Below are positions 20,466 through 33,700 of a DNA stretch of 64,000 nucleotides, piece after piece. The translations under genes and the position numbers were made by a program. The stretch covers positions 27,896,532 through 27,960,531 of the forward strand of contig NC_029518.1 in assembly GCF_001577835.2 (NCBI RefSeq), read 5' to 3'. Each line of letters opens with the position of its first letter. Position 1 is the stretch's first letter. The stretch is from Coturnix japonica (taxonomy: Eukaryota > Chordata > Aves > Galliformes > Phasianidae). Under the pieces are notes generated by a model. It made no database searches. It was not told where the DNA came from and saw nothing but the letters and a program-made list of their open reading frames with translations.

Positions 20466-20810
20466 GTATACAGATGGCCAGAAAGCAGCACTTGTGCAAA
20501 TAGGAAGAGGATGGGGTTGGTGATGTTTCCTTCTCTGTTGGACTGGGATGCAGATCTGGGATGAAGGTCCTTAGTGGAAAGTTGAGACATATGAATAGTC
20601 CCTCCTGTAACAGGCTTTGGCCTCGAGATGCTGCGTTTCTCCATGATCTGGACCCTGTATTCAGCTGCACAGAGGCTGAACACACTGAAGTGTCACAAGT
20701 CTTCAGCTGCAGTGTTGAACCTGGGAGGAAAGAAACAGCCCCCCAGGTTCCAATCACAGAGCAGCTAAACAGAGCAATTGAGATGGACGGACTGAAGTAA
20801 AAGCAGGACA

Positions 20811-20870
20811 ACTTCATAGACAAGTTTATACTTTATAGACAACTTTATAGACAACTTCATAGACAAGTTT
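20811..20870. repeat. Short tandem repeat of a 14-16 bp unit
   Basis: CTTCATAGACAAGTTTATA is followed by further TAGACAACTT-type units, about four degenerate copies alternating ACAAGTTTA and ACAACTTTA/ACTTCA. Confidence 0.85.
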
Positions 20871-21110
20871 AGCCCAGCCATGGTAAGGCAGCTTGCTGGG
20901 AGCTTGTGGCTACTCTATATCAACTGTTATCTAACCAGAAGCAAGTAAATGCCCACACTGCTCATTTCTCGTTAAGCTGTTGGCCCTGAGGAGGCATTTC
21001 TCCCCTCAGTAGATTGGCCAGCCTTTAGAAGCGGTGATTGATACGGTAGCCAAGGGCTCTTTATGGCCCCTTGAGCCACTTCAGTCCTGGAGGCGGCCAT
21101 AAGGTGAAGG

Positions 21111-21126
21111 CTGGGAGTTGTGGTCC
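21111..21126 (-). promoter_or_regulatory. Possible ZNF143-type site
   Basis: The reverse complement is GGACCACAACTCCCAG, one base away from the ACTACAAYTCCCAG core common in CpG-island promoters. It sits at the upstream edge of the island, about 600 bp before the FAM98A start codon. Confidence 0.45.
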
Positions 21127-21651
21127 CCGCTGGTCCCAGCGCTGCGCGAAGCGCGCTGTCTCTGAGGCTTTTTGTCCCCCGCGCCGCCCCGTCCCTCTCC
21201 GCCCGGCGCCGCTCGCCCCAACGCATTCCAGCGTGAGCTCCGCGGCGGCGAGAAGGGGTCCTTCACTCGGGGGCTGCCCACAGCGGAGCCTGAATAGAAT
21301 CACATCCTCCTCGGCTCCTCTCGTGCTTTCGCCCTACAAAAGCAGCCAGCCGTTTCCACTCACACTCTCATCTCCTTTGCTCAGCGCGGTCTGACGCTGC
21401 GGGTGGGAGGATAAGGCCGCAGGAGAAGGTCTCGCTGGTCAGGCGCGTTTCGGGGCAGCCCGGAGGCCCGCCCGCCTCCCCCCACCCTGACATGCCAACC
21501 CGGCAGTCGGCGGCGTAACGGCGTGCGAGCAGCATAAGAGCAGTGGACGTGCAGCGGACGTGCAGTGTGCGTGGGGCGGCGGCGCGTGACGGGGGTTGCT
21601 CAGCTCGCTGCGGGGCGCGGCCGTTGTTCCTCAGAGGGGCCGGGCGGGGAA

Positions 21652-21699
21652 CGGGGCCGGGCAGGTAACGGGGCTGCTGCGGGTAACGGGGCTGCTGAG
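21652..21699. repeat. GC-rich tandem repeat in FAM98A 5' leader
   Basis: GGTAACGGGGCTGCTG occurs twice in direct succession, preceded by a degenerate GGGAACGGGGCCGGGC unit, just upstream of the start codon. Confidence 0.85.
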
Positions 21700-21731
21700 T
21701 GCCGCTGTCGCGCAGGTTTCCCCGCCGCAGG

Positions 21732-21784
21732 ATGGAGTTCGAGCTGCTGGAGAGCGACGTGCTGGAGTCGCTGGAGGACCTGGG
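21732..21784 (+). CDS. FAM98A: FAM98A exon 1 (coding part)
   Basis: Start codon in strong context (CGCAGGATGG). It encodes MEFELLESDVLESLEDLG and ends at the donor CTGGG|GTAGGT, leaving two bases of a Gly codon. Human begins MECDLMETDILESLEDLG. Confidence 0.95.
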
Positions 21785-24700
21785 GTAGGTGCGGGTGCGG
21801 GCTGTGTGGGGACCGGTCGGGGCTGCAGCTATTCCTGAGCTGTGGTGGAGCCTCTCCTCAGGAACCTCAGGCCGGAGGTGGGGAACGGGGAAGTGTGGAG
21901 GCAGGAAAACTGTGTGGTTTTTGTGTTTTGGATGAATAATGACAACTGAAAAGCTGTTGATGACTTAGCACTTTTTTTTTTTTTTGCATTGCACAGGAAA
22001 CTTTTGTAGTTTAAAGCTTATGTTTCAGCAGGGTCGCTAAAGGTTATATCAATACAAAAGAGAGGGAGCAGAAGGTGTGGTGCTGTAAGCTCGCACTGCT
22101 GGGAGCTCAGGGCAGCAGCAGTTGGGACTTTGCTGCTGCCGGTTCTGTGCAAACAGCTGTATTGACTCACGTTGGCCATGTTCCCATAAATCGCTTTGTT
22201 GGAGTGTGACTTGAACCACAAAGATTATATTTCCAGGCTACGCTGGTGATGATAACTCCCCAGATTGACAAATAGGCTTCTGTTTTGGCTGGTATTGCAA
22301 TGATTGAAATGCGAAAAGGTCCCTGCCACGATGCACTTGCCATATGTTTGAAAGGGTATTTCTGGCTTCAGGGAGCAAACAGACCTGACAACATTGTGCT
22401 ACTAAGAGAAAGTAGCTGTGGAGTGTAGGCAGCTGTGGGAGCATGAACAGAAGTAAGAGGCTGCTCACAGTCAAGGGTCTTCAGATTAGACTGCTAGCCA
22501 AGGAGCTGTATCCCTTAAATCACAGTTAGCATCGATATTACAGTTAAGATGTTGTATCTGTCAAAGGAAAATACTAGGAAAAAGGACCTTTAGCCTGTCA
22601 GGTGTTTTAAAGCATCAAAGTCCTTCCTTTAACACTTAATAGGAAGTGGCAGAAAAAGCACCAATCCAGTAGTTCACCATACTACATACATATAGTTCAA
22701 TATGCTATAAAGCAGCGTTCAGAAATGATATTTTAGGACTGTAGTTGTCTAAGGTAAGTATAGTGTCTCCAAGAGCTGGAGACAAGGAAATTGCAGCTGT
22801 ATATGGTGGCCTTCTCCAGGATAAAAAGACATTTGATTGTAATGTCTTGTGCCACAGTCTCAGTGCCATTGAGCTAATGTGCACAGACAGATTGGGCTTA
22901 CTCAGACATTTACAGCTCAGCACAGGAATTTATCGTACAGTTTTAGATGTTCAGCATTTCATATCTGATGAGGGTGTAGCTCTCAATATATATAGAGCAT
23001 AAAATAAATGTGCAACAGGACGTCGGTCACTGTCAACTTTAATGAACTGTGCTTTTGTTTTGCATGGCAGTTACAAAGGTCCGTTGTTAGATGACGGAGC
23101 ACTGGCTCAGGCAGTCTCTCGTGGAGCCAGTTCCCCTGAGTTCACCAAACTCTGTGCTTGGTTGGTATCTGAGTTACGGCTGTTCTGTAAACTAGAGGAA
23201 AATGTGCAAGCAACTAACAGTAAGTAGCCATAACTCTAGCACAAATGTGCACTTCACGTGTGTTCTTGCCTGCTGTATCTGGGTTGCCAGCTGCTATACC
23301 TGATGTACCACTGTGTACTGTCTGTATGCTGTCAGATTTTCAGTTGTTTTCCACCTCAGATTTCAGACTTGCCTAATGAGCAGCCAGTAGAAGCTGAAGT
23401 AATAACAGGGATCAAACATTTTGTTATTGAGTATTTTGGTACTAGCTTTGTTCAGTGGTACAAATGTAGATGCTTCTTAAATTTTGGGAATGGATTTAAG
23501 GAAAAATTAGTTGTTTTATTAGATCACGAGAAGGCTTATTTCAATATGCTGTTTTCCTTACTGGTTTTGATAATATTCCTTCTTCTGTGAGTGTAATTGA
23601 CTCCCTACCACTAATAACAGAGCTTTTCACTGCCTGTAGTGGTATAAGTTTCTCCCTGTACACCTTACAGTTTGGCAGTATTCTAAACACCAATTTCAAA
23701 TTGCCAACATTTTATTTGTCATATATAACCAAGTCCTTCCTTCATTCTGTGTGACTCGAGTTTAGCCCAAGACAGTCTGTAATTTACAGTCTCTCTTCAA
23801 AAGACGACTGTTACTTTATCCCTTTTATTTTTTTCCCATAATTTGGCTTAATAATTTCAGGCTTGTTTCACTAGTAGCACTTAGGCTGATACTTGTACTG
23901 GAAACTGATCTTTGGCTTAAACGACTTAATTATTTTCAAATGATGTTAGTAGGAAATAAGATCAGTTGACAAATGTTAGCTGACTTAGGAAATGCAAACA
24001 TGAACACTCATAAACCGTATTATTCTGACCGTACCAGGTTTATTTAACATGTTTGTAGTGCGAGCAATTGGTCTACTTAAAATACACTGTAGAATTTACG
24101 TTGTTTTCAGTATCCCTTTTCACTGTAGGATTTGCCAGTGGCTGTCTGTTGTAGCTGGGTTAAGTTTTCAGTGAAAGATAATTTTGCAATAATGAGGGAC
24201 ATCAAACCTCCAAAGAGGTTGTGCTCTGTCTTTGAAAAACTCTAAATGCATTTGGCTTCCATTGCAGGTAGGATTTTCATGTTAGAAAGCAACTGAAGCA
24301 AAGCATTATTATTTTTAAGAGTAAACTTAGTTCATTCATTGCCAGAAAAGTCAAGCTATAAACAAATGATTATTTTTCTTCTAAGGTCCAAATGAAGCTG
24401 AAGAATTTCAACTCGAAGTGAGTGGGTTGCTGGCTGAAATGAACTGTCCTTACACATCGTTAACGTCAGGAGATGTGACAAAACGCCTTCTTAACCAAAA
24501 GAACTGTCTCTTGCTGCTTAGTAAGTTGAAATTGCAAGCAAATGTGGTTTCTGTGCAAAGACTCATGTTCTTACACTTAGTGAGATGTTATGACAAGGTG
24601 CTTTGTTTCGCTATAAAAGCAGCTACCTAAAGTTAATAATATTTTTTCCCTGTAATGTCTGGTGTCAGACTATTACACGTTAGGGTCTCATAAATTTACC

Positions 24701-27700
24701 AGTCACTCTGTAGCCAGTGCATGACGATATTTTGAGTGTTAACCCTTCTTGCATTCACTAGTGAAAAGCCTCTCCTGCTTCTCAGAAGGTGCTCTGAAGT
24801 GGAAAATCATGTGAGACTTCTATCAAGATTTAGCTACTGAGCTTTGTTCAGAAAGGACATAAAAACATCCACTAACATCAGATGCATCATCACTTTAGTG
24901 TCCCCCTCAGCTGACTTGCAAGGTGCAATAGGACTTGCATTTTCCTGCTCTCCTACAGTAGTTGAAATTGTTGTGGAAAAGATCCCAGCTCAAGTTCTTT
25001 TGATTATCTCCCTTAGTAAACACTCTCAATATTACTTTCTGTTGCTTCAAAAGAAATGAATAGTAGCAAGTGATGTCCTCCTGTCGCTTTTCCATCCTGA
25101 AAATCTTACTTGCTTTTATTCCTGCTCAGGAATTTTAAGTGTGGAAGAAATAGCACTGAAGTTTGGAAAACATATGTAATGTTGATGCACATTTAAAACA
25201 AATAAAATGGCAAGTGTCAGAGTTAAGAATCTTAATGCTAAATTGAATCTGGTCTTAAATTCAGCATTTGTTTTGTTTTCAGCTGCTTCTGATTCTTTAC
25301 CTGTTCAAAGCAGGAATATCATTCTACCTCCAGCTGAGAAATGAATTATAGTGTAGGTTCCTGTATTGCAGCAGCTGGAAAAGAATAGGTAGTAAGGCTT
25401 AAATCCGAACTCAATTTGATAATATGTTCAAAAATATCAGGTGAAATGAGGTAATCATCACATTAATCGCATCGCATTAATAGTTCAAACAATTCTGCCC
25501 TTTGACTTGTTCTCTGTGAGCTAAGCCATTCAGTAAATTTGGCTTGCGAGTGACTGGGCTTATCCCAGAGGTCTTGGGTGATGTACATGTTGGTAATATA
25601 AGGTTATGTTCAGAAGCTGAACTCTTGTGTTCCATCTGGCAGGAATACTTTGTTTACTGTTAAATGTGGACTTGAAATTGATGCCAAAGTCTTTGTGTAT
25701 AACATAATCCTAATACCTAAAACTTTCACACAGCTTTCATTACCTGCATCAAACTAACTTATTAGGTGTCCTGTTTTATGTGAGCCATAAACTCATTTTA
25801 TTTTCTTTTTTGTTTTTGGAAAAAGATTTATGCTTTGAGTGTGAGTGCTGGGGTATTTTATATTAAAAGCAGAACCAAAATGCAGCATAGCTTATGTCAC
25901 TTGAAAGGCAAAACAGTATTCTGACCAAAAGCACCAGCTAAACATAAGTAGGCAGGACAGTCTTGGTGAGCAGCATCACTCAATTCAGTGCAGTGCTGGC
26001 ATAGGCAAAAGAAAATTCCAGTTTTGGAGGTAGTAAGCTGTTTTTTTGTTTTTTAATATTATAGTTTTATATATTCAGAGGTCTTTTTTTAAATCACTGT
26101 AGCGTCTTTCAATCCTTGTTTTAAGAACTAATTCTTTAAATTGATGTTAAACACACCCAGTGTGATTCAAGACAAAAGTATTGTTAAATGTGGTTTTTTT
26201 TAATTCAAATCCTAGTATTGTGGAAACTTCAGCTGAAGGCTGTACGCTATTACTGTAACCTACATCACAGTGCTGCAATTACAGCCTCAGACCACATTCA
26301 GAAATGTTGTGATTTTTCATAGAATGGTTTGAGCTGGAAGAGACCTTTAAAATCACGTAGTTCCAACCCCCTGCTCCAGGCAGGGACACCTCCCTGTAGA
26401 CCAGGTTGCTCACAGCCGCATCCAGGGGCCTTGAGGACACCTCCAGGGAGGGGGAATCCATAGCCTCTCTGGGCAGCCTGTTCAGTGTCTCACCAGCCTC
26501 ACTGTAAAGAATTTCTTTCTAATATCTAGTCTAAAACTACCCACTTCCAGCTTAAAACCATTTCATGTCATCCTGTCACTATTTTGTTTTATTTTATTGA
26601 CAAAGGAGTTCAGATGTGGTGATAGGCTCTCACAGTTCTAATGTCGGGGAGCTTTGCATGCATTCTGGCTTTGGCTTTATCAATTGCTGTTTTCTTTTCT
26701 GGGATGGTAAACCTGAATACTCAACATTACTTTAAAAAGTGAGATTGTTTTTCCACTCTGCATCATTCATGGGAAAAGTAGAAGGGACTCATCCAACATT
26801 TCACTTTTATTTACTCACGTCCTTGTGTCATTTCCCAGAGCCTTGAGCAGTGTTTGCATGTTTAGCTTTAAGTGCATGTGTGAGTCTCTCATCCTGCTTA
26901 TTTTCTTGTTCCTAGTCTCCTGTCCTTGCTGGGCAAAGCCTGAAGGAAAAGAGTTGTGCACTGAAATCTGTAATAATACCTGTCAGAATTGTAGGGATTT
27001 TTTTTCCAGGCTTTTATTTGTTGCACTGAACTTTTCTCCTGTTAATTTGTATCTAGCATTGACCTTAGTGGTTGTTAGAAATATTGTGTGGATACCAGAA
27101 TTACAGCTTTAACTAAGCCATGCCATTTGCACATTAGTTGATTGTGAGCACTTGAGTTGTTATTGGTTCTAAAATATTTTCCTAGGCTGTATCTGATGCT
27201 GAAATCTAATTTTTCTTACCCCAGCATACCTCATCTCAGAACTGGAAGCTGCCAGAATGCTGTGTGTGAACGCCCCTCCTAAAAAAGCACAGGAAGGAGG
27301 TGGCAGTGAAGTCTTTCAGGAGCTAAAAGGCATATGTATTGCTTTAGGCATGTCCAAGCCTCCAGCCAACATAACGATGTTCCAGTTCTTCAGTGGAATT
27401 GAAAAAAAAGTAAGAACCGAAGGAACAAAACTAGAGTGCTTACTGTGTTGCTGTTTCGATGGAAAATAGTTTGCTACCAAGGAGAGATTTGTCTCTCTTG
27501 AAATTCCAGAGTTTGAATTGTGGTGGTTTACTGGGTGTGCCAAGAGTCAGAATTTGGAAAATGAGCTTAAAGGCTTTTTCAATGCCAAGGCATGGGGTCA
27601 GGGACTAGTGCTATCGTTGCCTTAAAGGGTGAGGTGTTTCTTACTCTGCTCTTGGTTTTAATGTCATCACCTGTTGCAGGAGACGTAGAAAATGCTGAGC

Positions 27701-30700
27701 TTAGCCCTTGGGAAGAATATTAAGGAGAAATCTATTTCAAGATACAGACATAAGAACAAGCTTCTACAGGAATTTCCTGTTAAAAACGTTCAAATTAAAA
27801 GGTGGTGTTATAGCTAAAGTTAAGTTCACCCCTTTTCCCTGAGGCTTTATCAGTTCTTGTGGTTCCATTTTTGTTTCTTTACATGTATGTGTTCTCCAGG
27901 TTGCACTTTGTTTTCTTAAAGTTTTCCTTTTGTTCGAGCAATTCTTACAAAGCCAAAAAATGAAGTGGAATAGACTATCCAGTGTACAGACACACAATTT
28001 TTCCTCTTGCAGGGGAAAACAGAACAGAAGCAAAGAATCTTTGTGAACTTTAAAGAACAGATGTGTTTATGTAGCTCCACAGAATGCTCTCAGAAAAGTT
28101 CTTTAAGTAACTCTTTAGTTGCATTGTACTTAACCAAATTGAAGCAGCTGGAACCAGCGCTCTATTTCATGCTCCCCACCCTTATTAAAAAAAAGCAAAA
28201 ACAACAACCAAACAAAAAATCTTGTTTGGTTTGACCTGTTGAAGAAGGGAATGATGGTTTTTCCATCAGCCCAGGATGTGGAATGGAAGCAGTTTGGGTT
28301 TTTTCTGGTTTTGGCGTTATGGGCACTTGTCGATTAGATGCGTTAAGAAATCTGTGCTTCCATTTTCAAGAAAAAGTAAAAAATACTCATAAAAATGAAC
28401 AGCACTAGCTGTAAAAACACAAATGATATGATCATAATCTTCTGAATCTAATGCTTTGCTTTACTGTCTCATTGAATTTCCTTGTCTTTCTTTATAGCCC
28501 AACTTGGATACACCTTGTAAAATCATTAAGGCTACATAAATGTTACCTTTATGATTTGTATCCATAGGTTGTATTCTATATGAACAATCTTTACAGTTTA
28601 ATGAAGTAAAAGATTTAACCTGCAGATCAGGCTCTGAGCAACCTGATCTAACCCTGTTCATTGCAGGGGAGTTGGACTGGGTGACCTTTAAGGATCCCTT
28701 CCAACACAAATGATGCTATGGTTCTGTGTTACTTCCGAAATACTGTACAGCTTACGGTCCAAACATGTCAGGTGCTGGTAGTGTTTGAGGATAAAGTAAA
28801 TCTATCTAATTAATTAAAAAAAAATAATCTTATTTTCCAATGAAAATGTGTCACAAAGTTGAGAAGAATGTGAAAACTAAGTCAAGTAAAATATTCATTT
28901 TAAGGAGATAGTTAAGCAAGGAATCACCCTTCAGTTTACTTGTTCTTAAAAAAGTGAGCCTTGCAATGGCAACACTTTGTCCTGTAGTAAGAAAATCTAG
29001 CTATATTTTTCTTGATGTTTGTGTTTTGGTTTGGGATGCCATCTTTGTATATTTGACTCATTGTTAACGATCCACCCACAGCTCTGCTATTCCATTTAAA
29101 ATCTCTGTTTAACAAATGGGACGCTCAACACCTATTGGAAGACAGGGTCACCATACCTGTTCAATTTACTGCTAGAATGAACAGTTGAAAGGGCTGAAAA
29201 ATGTGGTTTGCAGTAGTGGACAAGTGAAGCTTCATAATTCCAGCATACTTTGATCCAAGTCTTTGTCCTTGCTGCTCCATTTCTTCCCCATAAAGTCTGT
29301 AGGTTATCTTTTCCCATCTCAAAACTTCTAACAATAGTACCCACATTTTTAAAATCCAAATGAAATATTGAATCATATTGAATGCTTTTTCCTTTTGATT
29401 GAAAAGAGATTATTTTTTTTAGGTTCTGTTGTTTCCTGTAGTCTAAACCTTTTTGATACAAGCTTTTCTGTTTTTTTCCTAAATTAAGAGGATGACGCGT
29501 AGAGTATTTGTGTTCAAGGGGAGCTGTAGTTCATGGAAACATACTATTTTAAGTGTGTATCTCTGTAATCCTCTCAATTTTTAGATAATTGTAGCCAGGA
29601 CTACCAGAAATACTAAAATACTTTTTGCCTATTTTTGCTTTCCAAAATAGGTATATTTTGTTCTCTGTCTCAAAGAAAACTTGATATTGGAAGCTGCTTT
29701 GTTTTGTCTGTGACCATTTAATAGTCTTCTGCTGTAAGCTGAATCTTAAAAAGCTACTTTTCAGGCAATGCTTATATTTTGGTATGTCTCCTAACAGCTG
29801 AAAGAAACCCTAGCAAAGGTTCCACCTAATCATGTTGGAAAACCTCTCTTGAAGAAACAGCTGGGACCGGCTCACTGGGTAAGCAGTTGCAAGTGTTAGA
29901 GCCTATTTCCTTTGGTCACTTATATAAAGAGGAAAAGACAATTTTTTTTTTTTTTGCAGTGTTTTAAAAATATATGCTGATACATAAATCCTCAAGAACT
30001 GCTGAAAGATCTTTATTGAGCTCATGAATCTGTATGAACAGATGCATACAAATGTTTTCCATAATAAGAGAGAAAGCTGCTATTTATAGTGGCTGAGCTG
30101 TGTGCTTGTTCCTTTCCTCTTCTGCTGCTTTCCAGTGCTGGAATGATGTAGCTTTGCTGACATAATGTAACACTCCTTTCTGTAGCTTCTTTTTAGCTAG
30201 CCTATGGGTCCTCCTCTTGTTTCTTCCTCTCTTTCTGTGCTGCTGGAGTAGTATTCTTCCTTCATAGTCTCTTCCCTATGAAGTAGTGAGTGTGCAGGTG
30301 GAAGCTGAGAGGCTGTACGCCCAGGTGGCAGAACCATGATCATCTCCAATCAGGACTTGGTTTTGTCATCTACTGCTCTAGAAGGATGTTGCCTTGGTGA
30401 GGTGCTGCTGCTGAACAGTACAAAGCTATGATTAAGACTGAGTCTCTTTTGGGCCTCTTTCTCGAAGTCTTGAAGGCTTTCTATTTCCAACAGTCTGTAT
30501 CCTCAAATACTTGTACTGTCTGGGCTGAAAGTGGGCACCCACCACTTCCCTTCAGTCAGACTTATATCTGTACACAAATCATTTCCTCACTGGAGCATAT
30601 CTCAACTGTTGCTCTGACGAGAGCATTGTGTGCTACCATGTGTATTTCTAGTGATGTCTTCTACCTGTAGGGCACTTAGTTGTCATGTCTGTATGCAGAT

Positions 30701-33700
30701 TGTGTTTTAATCGAGATCCTCTTACAGTATGTTACTTTTAGTGCTCTATCTTTGGCCTTAAGCTTACTTCTTTTTAAGCAGGCAAGGGCTCTTTGGTCCC
30801 TAGGATTTAGGTTGTCCTTGTATCTCCTTCAGCGTGCTGCATCTGGTCTTTTCTCACTTTTTGCTTCTCTGTCCTGGGAGTATTGAGAAATGCATCAACA
30901 GCTTTAAGTTCCTTATGAGCAACAAACTATTGTGCCTGTTAGATACAAGTTAGTACCAGACTGAATGTAGAGGTAGTAGCCTGTGAAGCCTTTGGGAAAA
31001 CTGTCAGAAAACATACCTTATGTGGACCCATTTGACAAGATAGTTGATTGCAGGCTTAAGTCCTGATTAATGTTTGTGTGTGTCTGGTTCTCTTTTATCC
31101 ATGTAATTTATTGTCTGAAATAGAAATGTTTTATCTCTAATCTGTCGGTTATGTTTGTAAATTTTTGTTTCAGGAAAAAATTGAAGCAATTAATCAAGCC
31201 ATAGTCAACGAATATGAAGTCCGAAGAAAACTGTTAGTCAAACGATTGGATGTTACCGTGCAGTCCTTTGGCTGGTCAGATAGAGCTAAGGTACAAATAA
31301 CTTGCTGTGAAGTTCTGGTTTATGGTCATTCTTTATCTTAATTATCCCTGGAAAACTGCTTTGTTGTTTTACCCTTTGAGCAAGATATAACCAGAGGAGT
31401 TATCTGATTTTGGTTTGTGTTTTATAAAGAATTTTCTGTCCGTATAAGATGACCGCCAAATTTTACTTTAAACTGATCTCTTTGAGTTTAAAAGCAGCAT
31501 GTGGGATGAGATGATGGACCATGTGTAACATACACAAAAGCCAGGATGTACAGTTACTGTACATAGTGGATGCTAGAAAAATAGTAACAGAAGATTATGG
31601 CTACAACCATTTGCATTGAGAGGACCTCAGTGTGAATCTCAAAGTGCTGCATTTATGTGATGATATAATAGCATCTTTCTCTTGATGACCCTTTAGCTTT
31701 GTGCTGTCTACAGTTATCAGATTTCCTCAAAGTGCGTCTGCAGGCACATCTCAACAGATGCCCATGTGAATAGCTCCTAAGGCACTGCTTGCACTTTTGC
31801 CTCATAGTCAGGGTAATATTTTATATGCTGTTCTCGTCTTTGAACTGTGCAAGTGGCTATGACGTGAGCTGTGCTTTCTCCAAGTAATATGCTTTTAAAA
31901 TTAGTTACATGCTCTCCACATTCCCTATGTTTTATAGTTTAAAAAAAAAGCAGACACAAAGTATGTCAGGATCTTAAAAGTGATATGTAACTTTTATTTT
32001 CAACAGCTAAACCAAGTCTGCTAACGCTGCTAGCAGTTTTGAGACTGTGGTTTTAGTCAGAATTTGTGACCAAGAATTGTCAAATGTTTTACTTTGGTAT
32101 GTGATTTATACAAAAGCAACTGCATTTTAATTGTAAAATGTGAGCTGTCAGGTAACAAAGTTAATGTTTTCCTTAATTCTGAATATACTCTATTCAGTTG
32201 CAGTGTAAGAGTAGAAGCTCTTGGTTCTAAAAATTTAGCTTGGAGTCGCTTGGAAATGCATACCTCCCCTTTTATCATTTCCAGTTCTGCTTTTAGGTGA
32301 AAAATAGGATTTTAGGGTTTTAAAACTTGTTCTCAAATTCTTACCCTGTTGAGAAATGTGTTGGAAAACCTCCCTTGCCTGTTCCCACCGCTGTCAATAG
32401 AAGTCCAGCTGTCTCTGCAGCCATTTTGGCTGAGTATTGCAATCTGTTTTATCTTAACTGCAACCTACATTATGCTCTGACCACGCAGAGACGTAACCAG
32501 CGTATTTACTCATGCAGATTTCTGTTACCTCTGTCAACTGGATAACTGCTATCGTGCCTTAAGATATTTGAAATATGAATACTATAATGCAGTAGAGGGA
32601 GAGAGATTGATTGCAAAGCAAAGTTGAGTGCAAAGATCCAATTTCTAGTGTGGACTATACAGTATGCAAGACAAAGAACTGAACTGAGACAAGTAGTTGA
32701 GAGATTTAGTTATGCTAGTACCTCTTGATGGCTTGATTCTGTGATAATGCTGATTGGAAGAAAGACTGAAAGAGTGATTGCATCCTTGTTCTAGTGATGC
32801 AGGGCTGGGGACTTTGCTAGTGTAAATGGAATGGATGTGGGGCAGAGATTTGTCCATGTTTGCTGTTAAGATTGTCAGAAAATCAGTGTCTTGTCAGTTG
32901 ATTTAGAATAGTGCTTCCTCTGTTGTATAAAAAATTAATTTGACAAATGTTAGCTTTAATGTGGTGATTCTTGGCTACAAAAAAAAGTGCTCTTATATGC
33001 ACTTTTTTTTTGTTGTATTTGCAGTGACATCTTGTTCTTCAGTATTGATTCTTCTGGCAAGATTGTTTTCCTGTCACTTTGTCTGACTGAGTTTTGTTTT
33101 TCTTTTCTTCAACAGAGTCAGACAGAAAAGCTGGCTAAAGTCTACCAGCCAAAACGTGCCCTCTTATCCACTAAGTGCACTATTTCTGTTGCAAATCTCT
33201 TGGCAGCTCGGCAAGATCTGTCAAAAATTATGAGAACGAGCAGCGGATCCATCCGAGAGAAGACTGCATGTGCCATTAATAAGGTACCCTTGTGGACAAG
33301 TAGCTAACATCACTTTTTCTGTCGTGAATATTAAAGTTACTTGAATTCAGTAATAAATCCTACTTTTTTTTCATGGGCTTAAATGGAAGTTGGAAATGAG
33401 GAGTAAGAAACTTGACATATTAAATACAATAAATCTTACATCAGAGCATTATGAGGAACTGTGGCTTTACTTGTTAAGGTTCAGATTACCCCCTCCTAGG
33501 GGCACTGGAAAAAAAAAAAGTTGAAACATTTGATCATTTTCAGCAGGAGTTGTCTGCTCAGTTTTATCAGCATTACTGATGTTCTTGCACGGCTGCTGCC
33601 TAATTCTGTCATGATATCCAAAATAACACCTACACAGTAACTTTCTGTCCTGCATAAATAGAATCTATTAAAATCTGTGAGTATGTCATGGGTCAGATTC

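Larger units (their letters stand above)
14081..21100. other. Gap between ZNF318 and FAM98A
   Basis: About 7 kb of AT-rich DNA. It holds simple repeats (15665-15708, 16379-16456, 16841-16910, 19792-19829, 20811-20870), one CR1 copy (17087-17400) and four exon-like segments listed separately. No complete gene was recognised. Human places the flanking genes on different chromosomes (6p21 and 2p22), so this gap holds a lineage-specific synteny join. Confidence 0.6.
21100..21850 (+). promoter_or_regulatory. FAM98A: CpG island and FAM98A promoter region
   Basis: A sharp rise in GC and CpG density surrounds the first FAM98A exon, against AT-rich flanks. No TATA box is evident, as is usual for a housekeeping promoter. 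CTGGGAGTTGTGGTCC at 21111-21126 resembles, on the opposite strand, the ZNF143-type promoter motif ACTACAAYTCCCAG. The transcription start is not determinable by eye; it probably lies within a few hundred bases upstream of the ATG at 21732. Confidence 0.75.

Noticed and set aside
21565-21939. GC-rich 124-codon open frame over the FAM98A first exon
   Set aside because: A CpG-island artefact in a different frame from the conserved MEFELLESDV start.
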